A stretch of DNA of 64,000 nt, taken from assembly GCA_031269685.1 (NCBI GenBank), contig JAISYU010000075.1, positions 35,914 through 99,913 of the forward strand. Reading direction: 5' to 3'. The notes under the pieces are model-generated. The model was not told the origin of the DNA and did not search any database. It saw only the letters and a list, made by a program, of their open reading frames with translations. Source of the stretch: Dysgonamonadaceae bacterium. GTDB taxonomy: Bacteria > Bacteroidota > Bacteroidia > Bacteroidales > Azobacteroidaceae. Shown here one piece after another: positions 50,818 to 60,683 of the stretch (the stretch's first letter is position 1; every line of letters starts with the position of its first letter). The position numbers and the translations under genes were made by a program.

Positions 50818-53058
50818 ATGAAAAGAAAACTTTTACTCGCGGCTACTTTGCTGCATTGTTTTGCGACATTCGCCGAAAGTCCAGGCGATTCGCTGAAAAT
50901 CAAAGATCTCCAGGAGGTGCAGGTTATCTCCGTCAGAACGGGCGAAAAGACCCCGATCACGTACTCTAACCTCGACCGAAGTACTATCGAGGCTAACAAT
51001 TTTGGGCAGGATATTCCATATCTCCTGACTTTGACCCCGTCCGTTATATCTACTTCCGACGCCGGAACGGGTATAGGCTACACAGGGTTTCGTATCCGTG
51101 GCACCGATGCTAACAGGATCAACGTTACAGCTAACAGTGTACCGCTTAACGATTCCGAATCTCACGGCGTGTTTTGGGTGAATATGCCCGATCTCATTTC
51201 GTCCCTGCAGGATTTGCAGGTCCAGCGTGGTGTAGGGGCTTCAACCAATGGCGCAGGCGCTTTCGGCGCTTCTATCAATATGAAGACCGGATATATTCCG
51301 CAAGAGGCTTATTCCGAATTTAACGGAAGTTACGGCTCTTTCAATACTGCTAAAACGACTTTTAAACTTGGAACAGGTAAGATTGCTGAAAATTTCACTT
51401 TCGACGGTCGGATTTCCTCTATTTCCTCCGACGGCTTTATTGATCGGGCTTCCGTTAGTCTGAAATCATATATGGCTCAAGGCGCTTATTCCAAAAATAA
51501 TACGCTGGTCAAATTCATTACACTCGGCGGAAAAGAGCGCACTTACCATGCGTGGGACGGCGTACCGAAGGAAATACTGGAAACCGGTAACAGGACTTAT
51601 AATCCGTCCGGCAGTATGGGAAATAATGATTTCTACGATAACCAAACGGATAATTATCTGCAAACGCATTATCAACTGAGTCTCATGCAACGATTAACCG
51701 ATTGCATTAACTTGAACGCAGCATTGCATTACACTAAGGGTGCAGGTTATTACGAGGAATATAAATATAACGACGAGGCAAACTATTATCCGGTTGTATT
51801 GAAAAAGTATTTGCTTAAACCATTCGTGAATGATGCCGGAGAAATTTCGGAAAATTCCGACCTTGTTCGCCAGAAGCACTTGGATAATGATTTCTACGGC
51901 GGAATATTTTCACTTGATTACGAACTGAATAAATTGGATATTTCACTTGGCGGGGGTATAAATAAATACGATGGCAATCACTGGGGGCTTGTAAAATGGG
52001 TGAAGAATTATGCCGGCGATGCTGATTTTTACCCTGATCATGAATATTACCGTTCTAAGGGAGTCAAAACCGATGCTAATATTTATCTAAAAAACAATTA
52101 CAGCCTGTTCGATAACTTAAATCTTTACGGCGATCTTCAGTATCGTTTTATTGATTACAGTATCAACGGCAAAAATGACAAATGGGACAAGCGTATCAAT
52201 GAAATGCAGAATCTTAATGTTGATCGGCGTTTTGACTTCTTCAATCCCAAAGCAGGCATCTTTTACCGAATCAATAAATATAATAATGTATATGGTTCGG
52301 TTGCTGTTGCTCATCGCGAACCTAACAGAAATAACTATACCGATGCCGGCGAAACTGAAAAACCTGTTGCTGAACGACTGACTGACTATGAATTGGGTTA
52401 CCGGTTTGCTAACGGACGCTTTTCGGTAGGTTTGAATGTCTATTACATGCTTTATAAAGACCAACTTGTACTAACCGGAAAGGTAAATGAAATAGGAGAA
52501 CTGCTCACCTCGAATGTACCGGACAGTTACCGTGCCGGAATTGAATTGACGGCAAGCGTAAATATTACTCCTGACTTGTCTTGGAGTGGCAATACTACTC
52601 TGTCCGACAACAGGATCAAAGAATTTACAGAATATGTTGAAGATTGGGAAACGGGAACTGCTGTAAATTATCTGGGAACTGTACCTATTGCCTTTTCTCC
52701 TGACATTATTGCAGGCAGTATGTTTTCATACGTTCACAAAGGATTCCGCGCGGCTTTGCAGTCGCAATATGTCGGCAAGCAGTTTATGGATAACACCGGC
52801 AGCGCCGACCGTAGCATTGATGCTTATTTTGTTAATAATTTGCGTTTTGGGTATGATTTTCCCTGCAAAGGCACATTCCCTTTTGTCAGTGTCAACCTGC
52901 TTGTCAACAATATTTTCAATGAAGAATACGAAAGTAACGGCTACGTTTGGTACACCTGGTACGAAGGTACCTGCAATGACCGTAAGCGCGGCAATGACCT
53001 GCGTTATTTCCCGCAGGCAGGTACTAATGTGATGGCAAATATTGTGATAAAATTTTGA
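50818..53058 (+). CDS. TonB-dependent outer-membrane receptor, probably thiamine or thiamine-precursor uptake
   Basis: 746 aa; plug domain (GIGYTGFRIRGTDANRINVTANSVPLNDSESHGVFWVNMPDL), C-terminal barrel ending in ...NVMANIVIKF; downstream of a TPP riboswitch. Confidence 0.9.
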   Translation: MKRKLLLAATLLHCFATFAESPGDSLKIKDLQEVQVISVRTGEKTPITYSNLDRSTIEANNFGQDIPYLLTLTPSVISTSDAGTGIGYTGFRIRGTDANRINVTANSVPLNDSESHGVFWVNMPDLISSLQDLQVQRGVGASTNGAGAFGASINMKTGYIPQEAYSEFNGSYGSFNTAKTTFKLGTGKIAENFTFDGRISSISSDGFIDRASVSLKSYMAQGAYSKNNTLVKFITLGGKERTYHAWDGVPKEILETGNRTYNPSGSMGNNDFYDNQTDNYLQTHYQLSLMQRLTDCINLNAALHYTKGAGYYEEYKYNDEANYYPVVLKKYLLKPFVNDAGEISENSDLVRQKHLDNDFYGGIFSLDYELNKLDISLGGGINKYDGNHWGLVKWVKNYAGDADFYPDHEYYRSKGVKTDANIYLKNNYSLFDNLNLYGDLQYRFIDYSINGKNDKWDKRINEMQNLNVDRRFDFFNPKAGIFYRINKYNNVYGSVAVAHREPNRNNYTDAGETEKPVAERLTDYELGYRFANGRFSVGLNVYYMLYKDQLVLTGKVNEIGELLTSNVPDSYRAGIELTASVNITPDLSWSGNTTLSDNRIKEFTEYVEDWETGTAVNYLGTVPIAFSPDIIAGSMFSYVHKGFRAALQSQYVGKQFMDNTGSADRSIDAYFVNNLRFGYDFPCKGTFPFVSVNLLVNNIFNEEYESNGYVWYTWYEGTCNDRKRGNDLRYFPQAGTNVMANIVIKF

Positions 53059-54126
53059 TTATAACATACCGCCGACATTGCTTTCGGAAGGTTTTTCCAG
53101 AACCCGGACTTTCTCACCTTCTTTGAGTGAATGAACGCCGGCAGAAACAACGATCTCTCCTGCCGACAATCCTTTAAAGACAACGATATTGCCGTTTTTG
53201 CGGAGTTCGGCAGGGAAGACGTTTCGGGTTCTTACCGTTTCGCTATTGGGATCATATACCCAGACACTTGAAACCGAATTATTTTCAAACATTGCGGAGA
53301 GGGGAATAGTAACCATTGTTGAATCTTCCGGTTTATAATGAATGTTTACCGTTGTCACCATCCCCGGCGAAGGCATTGTCTGTTGTTCTCCGGCACGCAT
53401 CTTCAGGCGCACGGTGTAAAGTTGATTCATATTTGCTTTGTGAGTAATCCCGACTAAATCAAGTAGAAACACATTTTCGGGGAAAACATCGACAGTGCAT
53501 GAAAAGGCATTGAATCTATCTCTTTTAATAAGTTCTGAGGCTGGAATATTTATTTCAACTTCAGGATTATCGGCTGTAATTATCGACAGGACAGTCATTC
53601 CTGCGCCAGCCGTCTCGCCTTCTTCTAATATTCGTTTCTGCACATAACCATCTATCGGTGCAATGAGGCGAGTATCGGCGAGGGCGTTTTTATGCGCCTC
53701 ATATTTGGCGGTAATTTGTTTTAATCCATAGACAGCCTTATCGCAATCATTGTCTGTCACGCCGCCTGATTTGTGAAGTTCAACGATACGGTCTGACTCT
53801 GCTTTTATACGCAGGTATTCGGCTTCTGTGGCTGCGAGTTGTACTTCGTAATCACGGGAATCGAGTATCGCCAGAACATCTCCTTTTCGGATATGCGCAC
53901 CTTCCGTTACCTGTATCTTTTCAATCGGTCCCGCAACGCGGAAAGAGAGATTAATGTCTGCCGCAGCCTTTATTTTTCCAATAAAAACAGATGTTTCGGC
54001 TTCTTTGTAAGCGCGTACCGTATCGACTTTCACGGTTCTGGCAGTTTTCTCCACGTTTGTTCTTTTGCCTGTGCATGCAAACAACAGCAGGCAGTTAATA
54101 ATCAGGATAAATGTATATAATTTCAT
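53059..54126 (-). CDS. RND efflux periplasmic adaptor (MFP/HlyD family)
   Basis: Lipoprotein signal LLLFAC; DINLSFRVAGPIEKIQVTEGAHIRKGDVLAILDSRDYEVQL; LIAPIDGYVQKRILEEGETAGAG. Confidence 0.88.
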   Translation of the reverse strand: MKLYTFILIINCLLLFACTGKRTNVEKTARTVKVDTVRAYKEAETSVFIGKIKAAADINLSFRVAGPIEKIQVTEGAHIRKGDVLAILDSRDYEVQLAATEAEYLRIKAESDRIVELHKSGGVTDNDCDKAVYGLKQITAKYEAHKNALADTRLIAPIDGYVQKRILEEGETAGAGMTVLSIITADNPEVEINIPASELIKRDRFNAFSCTVDVFPENVFLLDLVGITHKANMNQLYTVRLKMRAGEQQTMPSPGMVTTVNIHYKPEDSTMVTIPLSAMFENNSVSSVWVYDPNSETVRTRNVFPAELRKNGNIVVFKGLSAGEIVVSAGVHSLKEGEKVRVLEKPSESNVGGML

Positions 54127-54135
54127 AAATGACTG

Positions 54136-55089
54136 TTATTTTTGAAAGTTTTTTCCGTTTCCCCTTAAAAATTCCTCAATCTTCATTCGTTTTTTACCTG
54201 CCTGTTGAATGTCGTTCAGCCTTATAAATCCATCCGAAACAGCAACATCGAGATAATTCTTTCCATCCGAAACAACAGTTCCGGCGGGCAATCCGTTAGG
54301 AATTGCGATTTTTGCAACCTCAAACACTTTCAGGCTGATTATATCATTGTTAATAGTTTTCAGATCTGTCCATGCGGCAGGATAAGGCGCAAGTCCACGC
54401 ACAAAATTGTGTATTTCTCCGACTGTTTTTCCCCAGTCAATCTTGCATGTTTCCTTGAAAATCTTAGGTGCTGGCTTCAATACAATTTCCTGCGACATAG
54501 CATGTTTCTGTTCGATTCTCTGCGCGGTTCCCGAAACTATTGCGTCAACTGTCTTGAGAACAAGTTGAGCGCCAATAGCCATCAATTTATCGTGTACTGT
54601 TCCTGCGTTGTCTGTTTCGGCGATTGTAATCTTTTCACTGGAAATGATTTTGCCGGTATCTATTTCATGATCTATCAGGAAAGTAGTAACTCCTGTTTCT
54701 TTTTCACCGTTGATAATAGCCCAGTTAACAGGCGCCGCTCCTCTGTATTGAGGTAAAAGCGAAGCGTGCAGGTTAAAAGTACCAAGTTCCGGCATATCCC
54801 ACACAGATTCCGGTAACATCCTGAAAGCCACAACAATCTGTAAGTCCGCCTTCCATGATTGCAGATGTTTTAGAAACGCAGGATCTTTAAGTCTTACAGG
54901 CTGCAAAAGCGGCAAATTTTTCATAATTGCATACTGTTTGACGGGGCTTTCCTTGAGATCGCTTTGATGCTTACCGGCAGGCTTATCAGGCGTAGTAACA
55001 ACTCCCACAACATTATATCCGCCGTCGACTAATGCTCTGAGGCTTTCAACAGCAAACTCAGGAGTCCCCATAAATACTATTCGAGACAT
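54136..55089 (-). CDS. fmt: Methionyl-tRNA formyltransferase
   Basis: MSRIVFMGTPEFAVESLRAL, FNLHASLLPQYRGAAPVNWAIINGEKETGVTTF; start placed at MSRIVFMG. Confidence 0.96.
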   Translation of the reverse strand: MSRIVFMGTPEFAVESLRALVDGGYNVVGVVTTPDKPAGKHQSDLKESPVKQYAIMKNLPLLQPVRLKDPAFLKHLQSWKADLQIVVAFRMLPESVWDMPELGTFNLHASLLPQYRGAAPVNWAIINGEKETGVTTFLIDHEIDTGKIISSEKITIAETDNAGTVHDKLMAIGAQLVLKTVDAIVSGTAQRIEQKHAMSQEIVLKPAPKIFKETCKIDWGKTVGEIHNFVRGLAPYPAAWTDLKTINNDIISLKVFEVAKIAIPNGLPAGTVVSDGKNYLDVAVSDGFIRLNDIQQAGKKRMKIEEFLRGNGKNFQK

Positions 55090-55339
55090 AATATAATATA
55101 AATATAGAGCGCAAATGTACAATAAATTTCCGACAATTATCTTAACATGCTATTTTCTTTTCTCTTAGGAGACAAACAGAAAAAAAACAAACTTTTTTTC
55201 AAGAAACTCATCTAAACATTTGTTTGTTAAAAAACTTTATGTAATTTCTCCTTCGCTATGAGAACAAACATCATATATATTAGCAGAAAGAAGATGCATG
55301 ATACGGAAAAGTACTCAACAACGTAAGGCATTGTCGGTT

Positions 55340-55464
55340 CCAAATTATGGAATTCCGAGACCTTTAGATTTAAATCGGAACCATTTAGATTTAAATCCAA
55401 GCCCTCTGGATTTAAATCCAAGCCTTCTGGATTTAAATCGGAGCCTTCTAGATTTTAAAAGGTG
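55340..55464. repeat. 21-bp tandem repeat, 5-6 copies (ccttctggatttaaatccgag-like)
   Basis: Units at 55361 (20 bp), 55381, 55402, 55423, 55444; palindromic ggatttaaatcc core. Confidence 0.9.
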
Positions 55465-55655
55465 CTTTTGAAGGTTGCAGCAGTCTGACTTCAGTTACCA
55501 ATCTTAACCCTGTGCCACAAAGCATAACCAACGGGGTATTTAGTGAAGTTGATTTAAGTAACGTCACGCTTTACGTTCCCGCAAGTTCCGTAGAAGATTA
55601 CAAAGCCTCAGCAATATGGAAGAATTTCGGAGAGATTAAGGCATATAAACATTGA
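55452..55655 (+). pseudogene. C-terminal remnant of a BspA-like leucine-rich-repeat surface protein
   Basis: Frame ILKGAFEGCSSLTSVTNLNPVPQSITNGVFSEVDLSNVTLYVPASSVEDYKASAIWKNFGEIKAYKH*; preceded in frame by TAG with no start codon. Confidence 0.75.
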
Positions 55656-55700
55656 AGGTCGTGAAGCGGTAAGAAAGAACATTTCCTAAGTATAATAGAG

Positions 55701-55731
55701 AGAGGGCAATCTTTTCAGACTGCCCTCTTTT
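55701..55731. terminator. Intrinsic terminator
   Basis: agagggca-atcttttcagac-tgccctcttttgtt hairpin with T-run. Confidence 0.75.
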
Positions 55732-55786
55732 GTTATGCTTTCTACCTTTTATCTATATACTTATAGCAGGAGAGGTGAACAGACCG

Positions 55787-57655
55787 TTAAAGAAGCACAT
55801 CAATGCTCCGCTTTACGAACTTGCCGAGAGCCTCACCCTTGAGCAGCCCGTTGGAAAGAAGCGCAATATCGACTAACTGGCTGACAAGATCTTTCGTATT
55901 ATCCCTGTCGGAAACGGCTTTCTTGATAAGAGGAGCGTCAAGGTTGACAATCATGTTGTAAGAGACCGGCATATCGCCGTAGAAACTCATCATGCCACCC
56001 TGAAGTTCGGACATCTCCTTCATCCTTCGCATAAATTCATTCTGGGTGATAGTAATCGGGTTACCGGTTTCGCCGATATGTTCAAAGCCTACGATAAACT
56101 CGGTTTGCTCAACAGGAGGAATCGCGGTCTTGAAAAACTCCACAAGCTCTTTTCGCTCATCGTCTGAGAGTTTTACCTCCTTTGAATCGGTTTTTTTGAT
56201 AATGTTGTCTATAATATCGCTGTCAACACGGACAAATCTGGTTTTATCAAGCTGCTGTTCAAGTTTGTTGACGAAATGGACATCCAGCTGACCGTCAAGC
56301 AACAGAACATCGTATCCTTTTTCGCGGGCTTGGTTTATATAAGCAAACTGCCCGTCTTTATTAGTAGTGTAGAGATATATAATGTTCCCGTCTTTGTCGG
56401 TTTGTTCGGCTTGAATAAGCGTTTTATATTCGTCAAGAGTAAAACATTTGCCCTCAGTGTTCTTTAATAACGTGAACTTTGTGGCTTTCTCGTAGAACTT
56501 TTCGTCGGTAATGATACCGTATTCGATAAATATCTTGAGGCTGTCCCATTTCTCCTCGAACTGCGGGCGATCACTATTAAAGATCTCATCAAGCCTGTCG
56601 GCAACTTTCTTAGTTATATAAGACGAAATCTTCTTCACGTTGGTGTCACTCTGAAGGTACGAACGGGATACATTGAGCGGGATGTCCGGCGAATCAATTG
56701 TCCCGTGCAGCAGGGTAAGAAATTCAGGAACGATGCCTTCCACAGAATCCGTGACGTAAACCTGGTTGCAGTAAAGTTGTATTTTATTCTTCTGAAGGTC
56801 AATTCCTTTCTTTACCTTTGGGAAATAGAGAACACCGGTGAGGTTAAACGGATAATCAACGTTAAGATGTATCCAGAACAGCGGATCTTCCGAGAAGGGA
56901 TACAGTTCCTTATAGAATTTTCTGTAATCATCTTCCGTAATGCCGGCAGGTTTACGAGTCCAAAGAGGGTTCGTCTCGTTGATGATGTTATCTTCGTCTG
57001 TCTCGACTGATTTTCCGTCTTTCCATTCGGTTTTCTTTCCGAAGGCGATAGCAATCGGCAAAAAGTGGCAGTACTTTTTGAGGAGCGATTCGATTCGCGC
57101 CCTGTCAGCAAAGGTTTCACTCTCCTCGTCTAAGTAAAGGATGACGTCAGTTCCGCGATCCACCTTCTTTGCATTGGAAATAACATATTCCGGCGAGCCG
57201 TCACATTCCCACTTGATGGCTTCTTCACCATCACGCCAGGACTTGGTAACAATCTCAACCTTCTTCGCAACCATGAACGCAGAATAAAAGCCAAGCCCAA
57301 AGTGACCGATGATAGAATTGGCGTCCTTCTTATATTTATCAAGGAAATCATTTGCAGAAGAGAACGCAATCTGGTTGATGTATTTGTCGATTTCTTCCGC
57401 CGTCATGCCGGTTCCCCTGTCGGAGATGGTAAGTGTTTTATGTTTCTCGTCAAGGATAACACGGACAGTCAAATCGCCCGTCTCACCGGAAAATTCACCG
57501 ACAGAGGCAAACGTTTTCAACTTCTGGGTAGCATCTACAGCATTGGAAACAAGCTCACGGACAAAGATCTCGTGGTCGCTGTAAAGAAACTTTTTGATGA
57601 TTGGGAAAATGTTTTCGGTAGTTACGCCGATCTTCCCTGATTGTTTAGTATTCAT
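55787..57655 (-). CDS. htpG: Molecular chaperone HtpG (Hsp90)
   Basis: KFLYSDHEIFVRELVSNAVDATQKLK, LTISDRGTGMT, GHFGLGFYSAFMVA. Confidence 0.97.
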   Translation of the reverse strand: MNTKQSGKIGVTTENIFPIIKKFLYSDHEIFVRELVSNAVDATQKLKTFASVGEFSGETGDLTVRVILDEKHKTLTISDRGTGMTAEEIDKYINQIAFSSANDFLDKYKKDANSIIGHFGLGFYSAFMVAKKVEIVTKSWRDGEEAIKWECDGSPEYVISNAKKVDRGTDVILYLDEESETFADRARIESLLKKYCHFLPIAIAFGKKTEWKDGKSVETDEDNIINETNPLWTRKPAGITEDDYRKFYKELYPFSEDPLFWIHLNVDYPFNLTGVLYFPKVKKGIDLQKNKIQLYCNQVYVTDSVEGIVPEFLTLLHGTIDSPDIPLNVSRSYLQSDTNVKKISSYITKKVADRLDEIFNSDRPQFEEKWDSLKIFIEYGIITDEKFYEKATKFTLLKNTEGKCFTLDEYKTLIQAEQTDKDGNIIYLYTTNKDGQFAYINQAREKGYDVLLLDGQLDVHFVNKLEQQLDKTRFVRVDSDIIDNIIKKTDSKEVKLSDDERKELVEFFKTAIPPVEQTEFIVGFEHIGETGNPITITQNEFMRRMKEMSELQGGMMSFYGDMPVSYNMIVNLDAPLIKKAVSDRDNTKDLVSQLVDIALLSNGLLKGEALGKFVKRSIDVLL

Positions 57656-57763
57656 AATGTCAATATCTTTTTAGAATTATTAATCAGGGAAAACCCATAT
57701 CAAAATATATGCCTGAAATAAACCCATGACATTTTGGCACAGACTTTCCTTTTGCAAATAAAT

Positions 57764-58279
57764 TTACAACATACCGTCAGGTAATCTCAAAAGCAGGGTT
57801 TTCTCCAATATATCAACGGACAGAATGAAATCCTCGGTGACAGGGATGAGCGTTTCACCGATGGGCGTGTCAATGACAAACAGGTTGTTGATAGTCCGGT
57901 TATCAACCGCAGAGATAATTCCTATCTCGCCGTAAGATTCGTCGATAACGGTAAAACCGGTAAAAGAATCACAGTTGTATAGCCGGTCAAGCGGTTTGTG
58001 ATTAAGGAATTTCTTATGGAAATAAATCATTCTTCCCGTCAGAAACCGTACCTTATCGGAAGAGTCTAAGCCCTTCACGACAACAATGCCGGTATTGTCT
58101 GACCTGAAAGTGGATTCCTTCAACATAAATGGAACAAATATCCCCTCTATGCAGCATATAAAAAACGGGCAAACAGACTCCGTAAAACATTCACCGGTAA
58201 ATGTGAACGCAATCTCACCCCGCGTCCCGTGCGGCTTGCCAAACCGTCCAACTTCAACTAATTCTTCGATTCGTATCAT
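57764..58279 (-). CDS. rimM: Ribosome maturation factor RimM
   Basis: VEVGRFGKPHGTRGEIAFTF...IGIISAVDNRTINNLFVI...LIPVTEDFILSVD. Confidence 0.85.
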   Translation of the reverse strand: MIRIEELVEVGRFGKPHGTRGEIAFTFTGECFTESVCPFFICCIEGIFVPFMLKESTFRSDNTGIVVVKGLDSSDKVRFLTGRMIYFHKKFLNHKPLDRLYNCDSFTGFTVIDESYGEIGIISAVDNRTINNLFVIDTPIGETLIPVTEDFILSVDILEKTLLLRLPDGML

Positions 58280-58330
58280 GCTGCAAAATTAAATAAAAAA
58301 ATATAATTTTCAATTTCAAAATATTTGCCT

Positions 58331-58338
58331 TATCTTTG
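58331..58338 (+). promoter_or_regulatory. -7 element TATCTTTG
   Basis: TAnnTTTG match about 20 nt upstream of 58359. Confidence 0.55.
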
Positions 58339-58358
58339 TCGACAAATTTCAAGAGAAT

Positions 58359-59195
58359 ATGAGAATATTTACTGTGATAATGTTTGCTTTTATCGTTTTA
58401 CAGGCTCACGCCCAGATAGAAAATGATAAGGATTTCATCACCCTTCAAACCTCTGTCGCTGCCGTTTTGAACAAAATAAGGGCGATCGAAGGCGAATACT
58501 CCAGACTAACCGACAGACAAAAAAGAGATGCCGACGAAGTAGGAGCGATAAAGGAACGCTACCTGAAAGCAGTAGATGAGCGTAACAAAATCTTGTTCAA
58601 TTTCATTGGAAACCATCCCAAATCTTATGTCAGCCTCATCACTGTCGCTCAACTGAACGACGAAAATCAGGTGTCGAAACAAACTCTCGATTCGCTTTTC
58701 AAATGCCTCGCTCCAATAATTCAGGATACTGACCTCGGAAAGACCTTAAAGAGGGATATAAAAACCGTTATCAATAACACAGTAGGCAGTATCGCTACCG
58801 ATTTTACCCAGGAAACACCGGACGGTAAACCGGTCAAATTGTCGGACTTCCGCGGAAAATATATCCTCATTGACTTTTGGGCGTCATGGTGTGGTCCGTG
58901 TAGAAGGGAAAACCCAAACATAGTTAAAGCCTACAATAAATTCAAGAATGAAAACTTTACCATCATTGGTGTATCCCTCGACAAAAGCCGGGACGCATGG
59001 CTCAACGCTATCGAAACCGACGGATTAAAATGGATCCAGGTCTCCGACCTTAATTACTGGGATAATGAAGCCGCAAAAACTTTCGGAATCAAAAGTATTC
59101 CCCAAAATATCCTCATAGATACCGCCGGAATAATTATCCGTAAAAACCTGAGGGGAGAAGAACTTCAAAAAACTCTATCGGAAATATTTCAATAA
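58359..59195 (+). CDS. TlpA-like thioredoxin-fold secreted protein
   Basis: FRGKYILIDFWASWCGPCRRENPNIVKAYNKF; signal peptide MRIFTVIMFAFIVLQAHAQ. Confidence 0.88.
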   Translation: MRIFTVIMFAFIVLQAHAQIENDKDFITLQTSVAAVLNKIRAIEGEYSRLTDRQKRDADEVGAIKERYLKAVDERNKILFNFIGNHPKSYVSLITVAQLNDENQVSKQTLDSLFKCLAPIIQDTDLGKTLKRDIKTVINNTVGSIATDFTQETPDGKPVKLSDFRGKYILIDFWASWCGPCRRENPNIVKAYNKFKNENFTIIGVSLDKSRDAWLNAIETDGLKWIQVSDLNYWDNEAAKTFGIKSIPQNILIDTAGIIIRKNLRGEELQKTLSEIFQ

Positions 59196-59219
59196 ACCAA
59201 TAACAACAATAGATATATT

Positions 59220-60668
59220 ATGGAACAATTAGTAGCAACCGCCGACATCGGATCTTCTAAAATTGTGGCAATGGTAGCCCGGAAACAATACGGACAATAT
59301 CATATAATCGCCTCTGAAACCCGCACCCTTGACATTGAAGATCAAACAAAAGCATTTGTTAAACGAGGGATAATAACAAACATCCCAACTGTCGCAAAAA
59401 CTGTCGCAGAAATGGTCGCCAAACTGAATCAAAAGATAGAACCCGAGAATCTGAGACTGGAAAAAATCTATATCGGTTACGGCGGACAGGGATTACACTC
59501 CCAAATGATAACAATGAAACGCCAAATCGACGGAAATCCGATCGCCCGGGAAGATTTGGAATCATTCCTCGACGAACTCAAAGAAGATCAGGAATACGAA
59601 AACACCAGAACATATTTCCAGTCTTACTTTATCGACGGAAATTATGATAATAATCCAGAAGGGAAAACCGGTAATACTCTTCAGGCACAATATCTTCTCC
59701 TGAAAGGATACAACTGTAAAGATCTGGGTAAACAGATCGAAGAACGAGCCAGCAAAAGTATCGAAGTGAAACGGATACTTGTCTCGCCCGAAGCCACTGC
59801 TTATGCAGTACTCGAAGATAATGAGCGGAAAGAAGGCTGTGCATTAGTTGAGATTGGCGCCGGATTAACTACCGTTTCCATATATCATAATAATGAACTC
59901 AAATTCATGACCACAATCCCGATTGGAGGTTATGCGATAACCAAAGACATCAGCAGCCTTAAGATTCCATTCGCTGAAGCCGAAAATCATAAGATCAAAC
60001 ACGGCAACGCCAATAAAATACAACAGGATAACATCAGCACGGACATCCCTACCGATGAAGATAAACTCCAGGCAATAAACAATATCATCGCTGCAAGGGT
60101 AAAGGAAATAGCTGCTAACGTTAACGAACAAATAATACAGTCTCAACACGCCGCTAACGTCAGGACAGTGATAATCACAGGCGGCAGTGCATCCCTTGCC
60201 GGATTGGAAACCATCTTTGTAGAGAACACATACCGCCCGGTGAGAATTGCAATCTCCCGCCGGACATTTGTAAAACAGGATACCGAAGAAACGATTGACA
60301 AAGCAAACTCTGCGGTCATCGGAATGTTCGCAATGGTAAAAGAAAACTGTTGCAAGGAAATAAAAAAGCAAGTTGATCCTATTCAGACCGGACCATCAAA
60401 AAAAAGCGTAGTGGAGACATTTAAAGAAATGTTCTTTCCCGACGAAGAAACACTCAAACAATCCGAAGCAGCCGGTACCCTTCGTGAAAAAGAAGCCGAA
60501 AAAGAAAAAAAGAAGGCATTGGAAATCGAAAAACAAAAACAGAAAGCAAAAGAAAAAGCCGAGAAAGAAGCAGAGAAAGTTAACCAGCCAGGATTCTTTG
60601 ATTCCATTTCCGATTTCTTTTTCAACGATACGACAACGGATGGCAACAATAATACACCCAAACAATAA
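59220..60668 (+). CDS. ftsA: Cell division protein FtsA
   Basis: [70 protein letters not shown]. Confidence 0.92.
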   Translation: MEQLVATADIGSSKIVAMVARKQYGQYHIIASETRTLDIEDQTKAFVKRGIITNIPTVAKTVAEMVAKLNQKIEPENLRLEKIYIGYGGQGLHSQMITMKRQIDGNPIAREDLESFLDELKEDQEYENTRTYFQSYFIDGNYDNNPEGKTGNTLQAQYLLLKGYNCKDLGKQIEERASKSIEVKRILVSPEATAYAVLEDNERKEGCALVEIGAGLTTVSIYHNNELKFMTTIPIGGYAITKDISSLKIPFAEAENHKIKHGNANKIQQDNISTDIPTDEDKLQAINNIIAARVKEIAANVNEQIIQSQHAANVRTVIITGGSASLAGLETIFVENTYRPVRIAISRRTFVKQDTEETIDKANSAVIGMFAMVKENCCKEIKKQVDPIQTGPSKKSVVETFKEMFFPDEETLKQSEAAGTLREKEAEKEKKKALEIEKQKQKAKEKAEKEAEKVNQPGFFDSISDFFFNDTTTDGNNNTPKQ

Positions 60669-60683
60669 CAAAGTACAGTAAAC

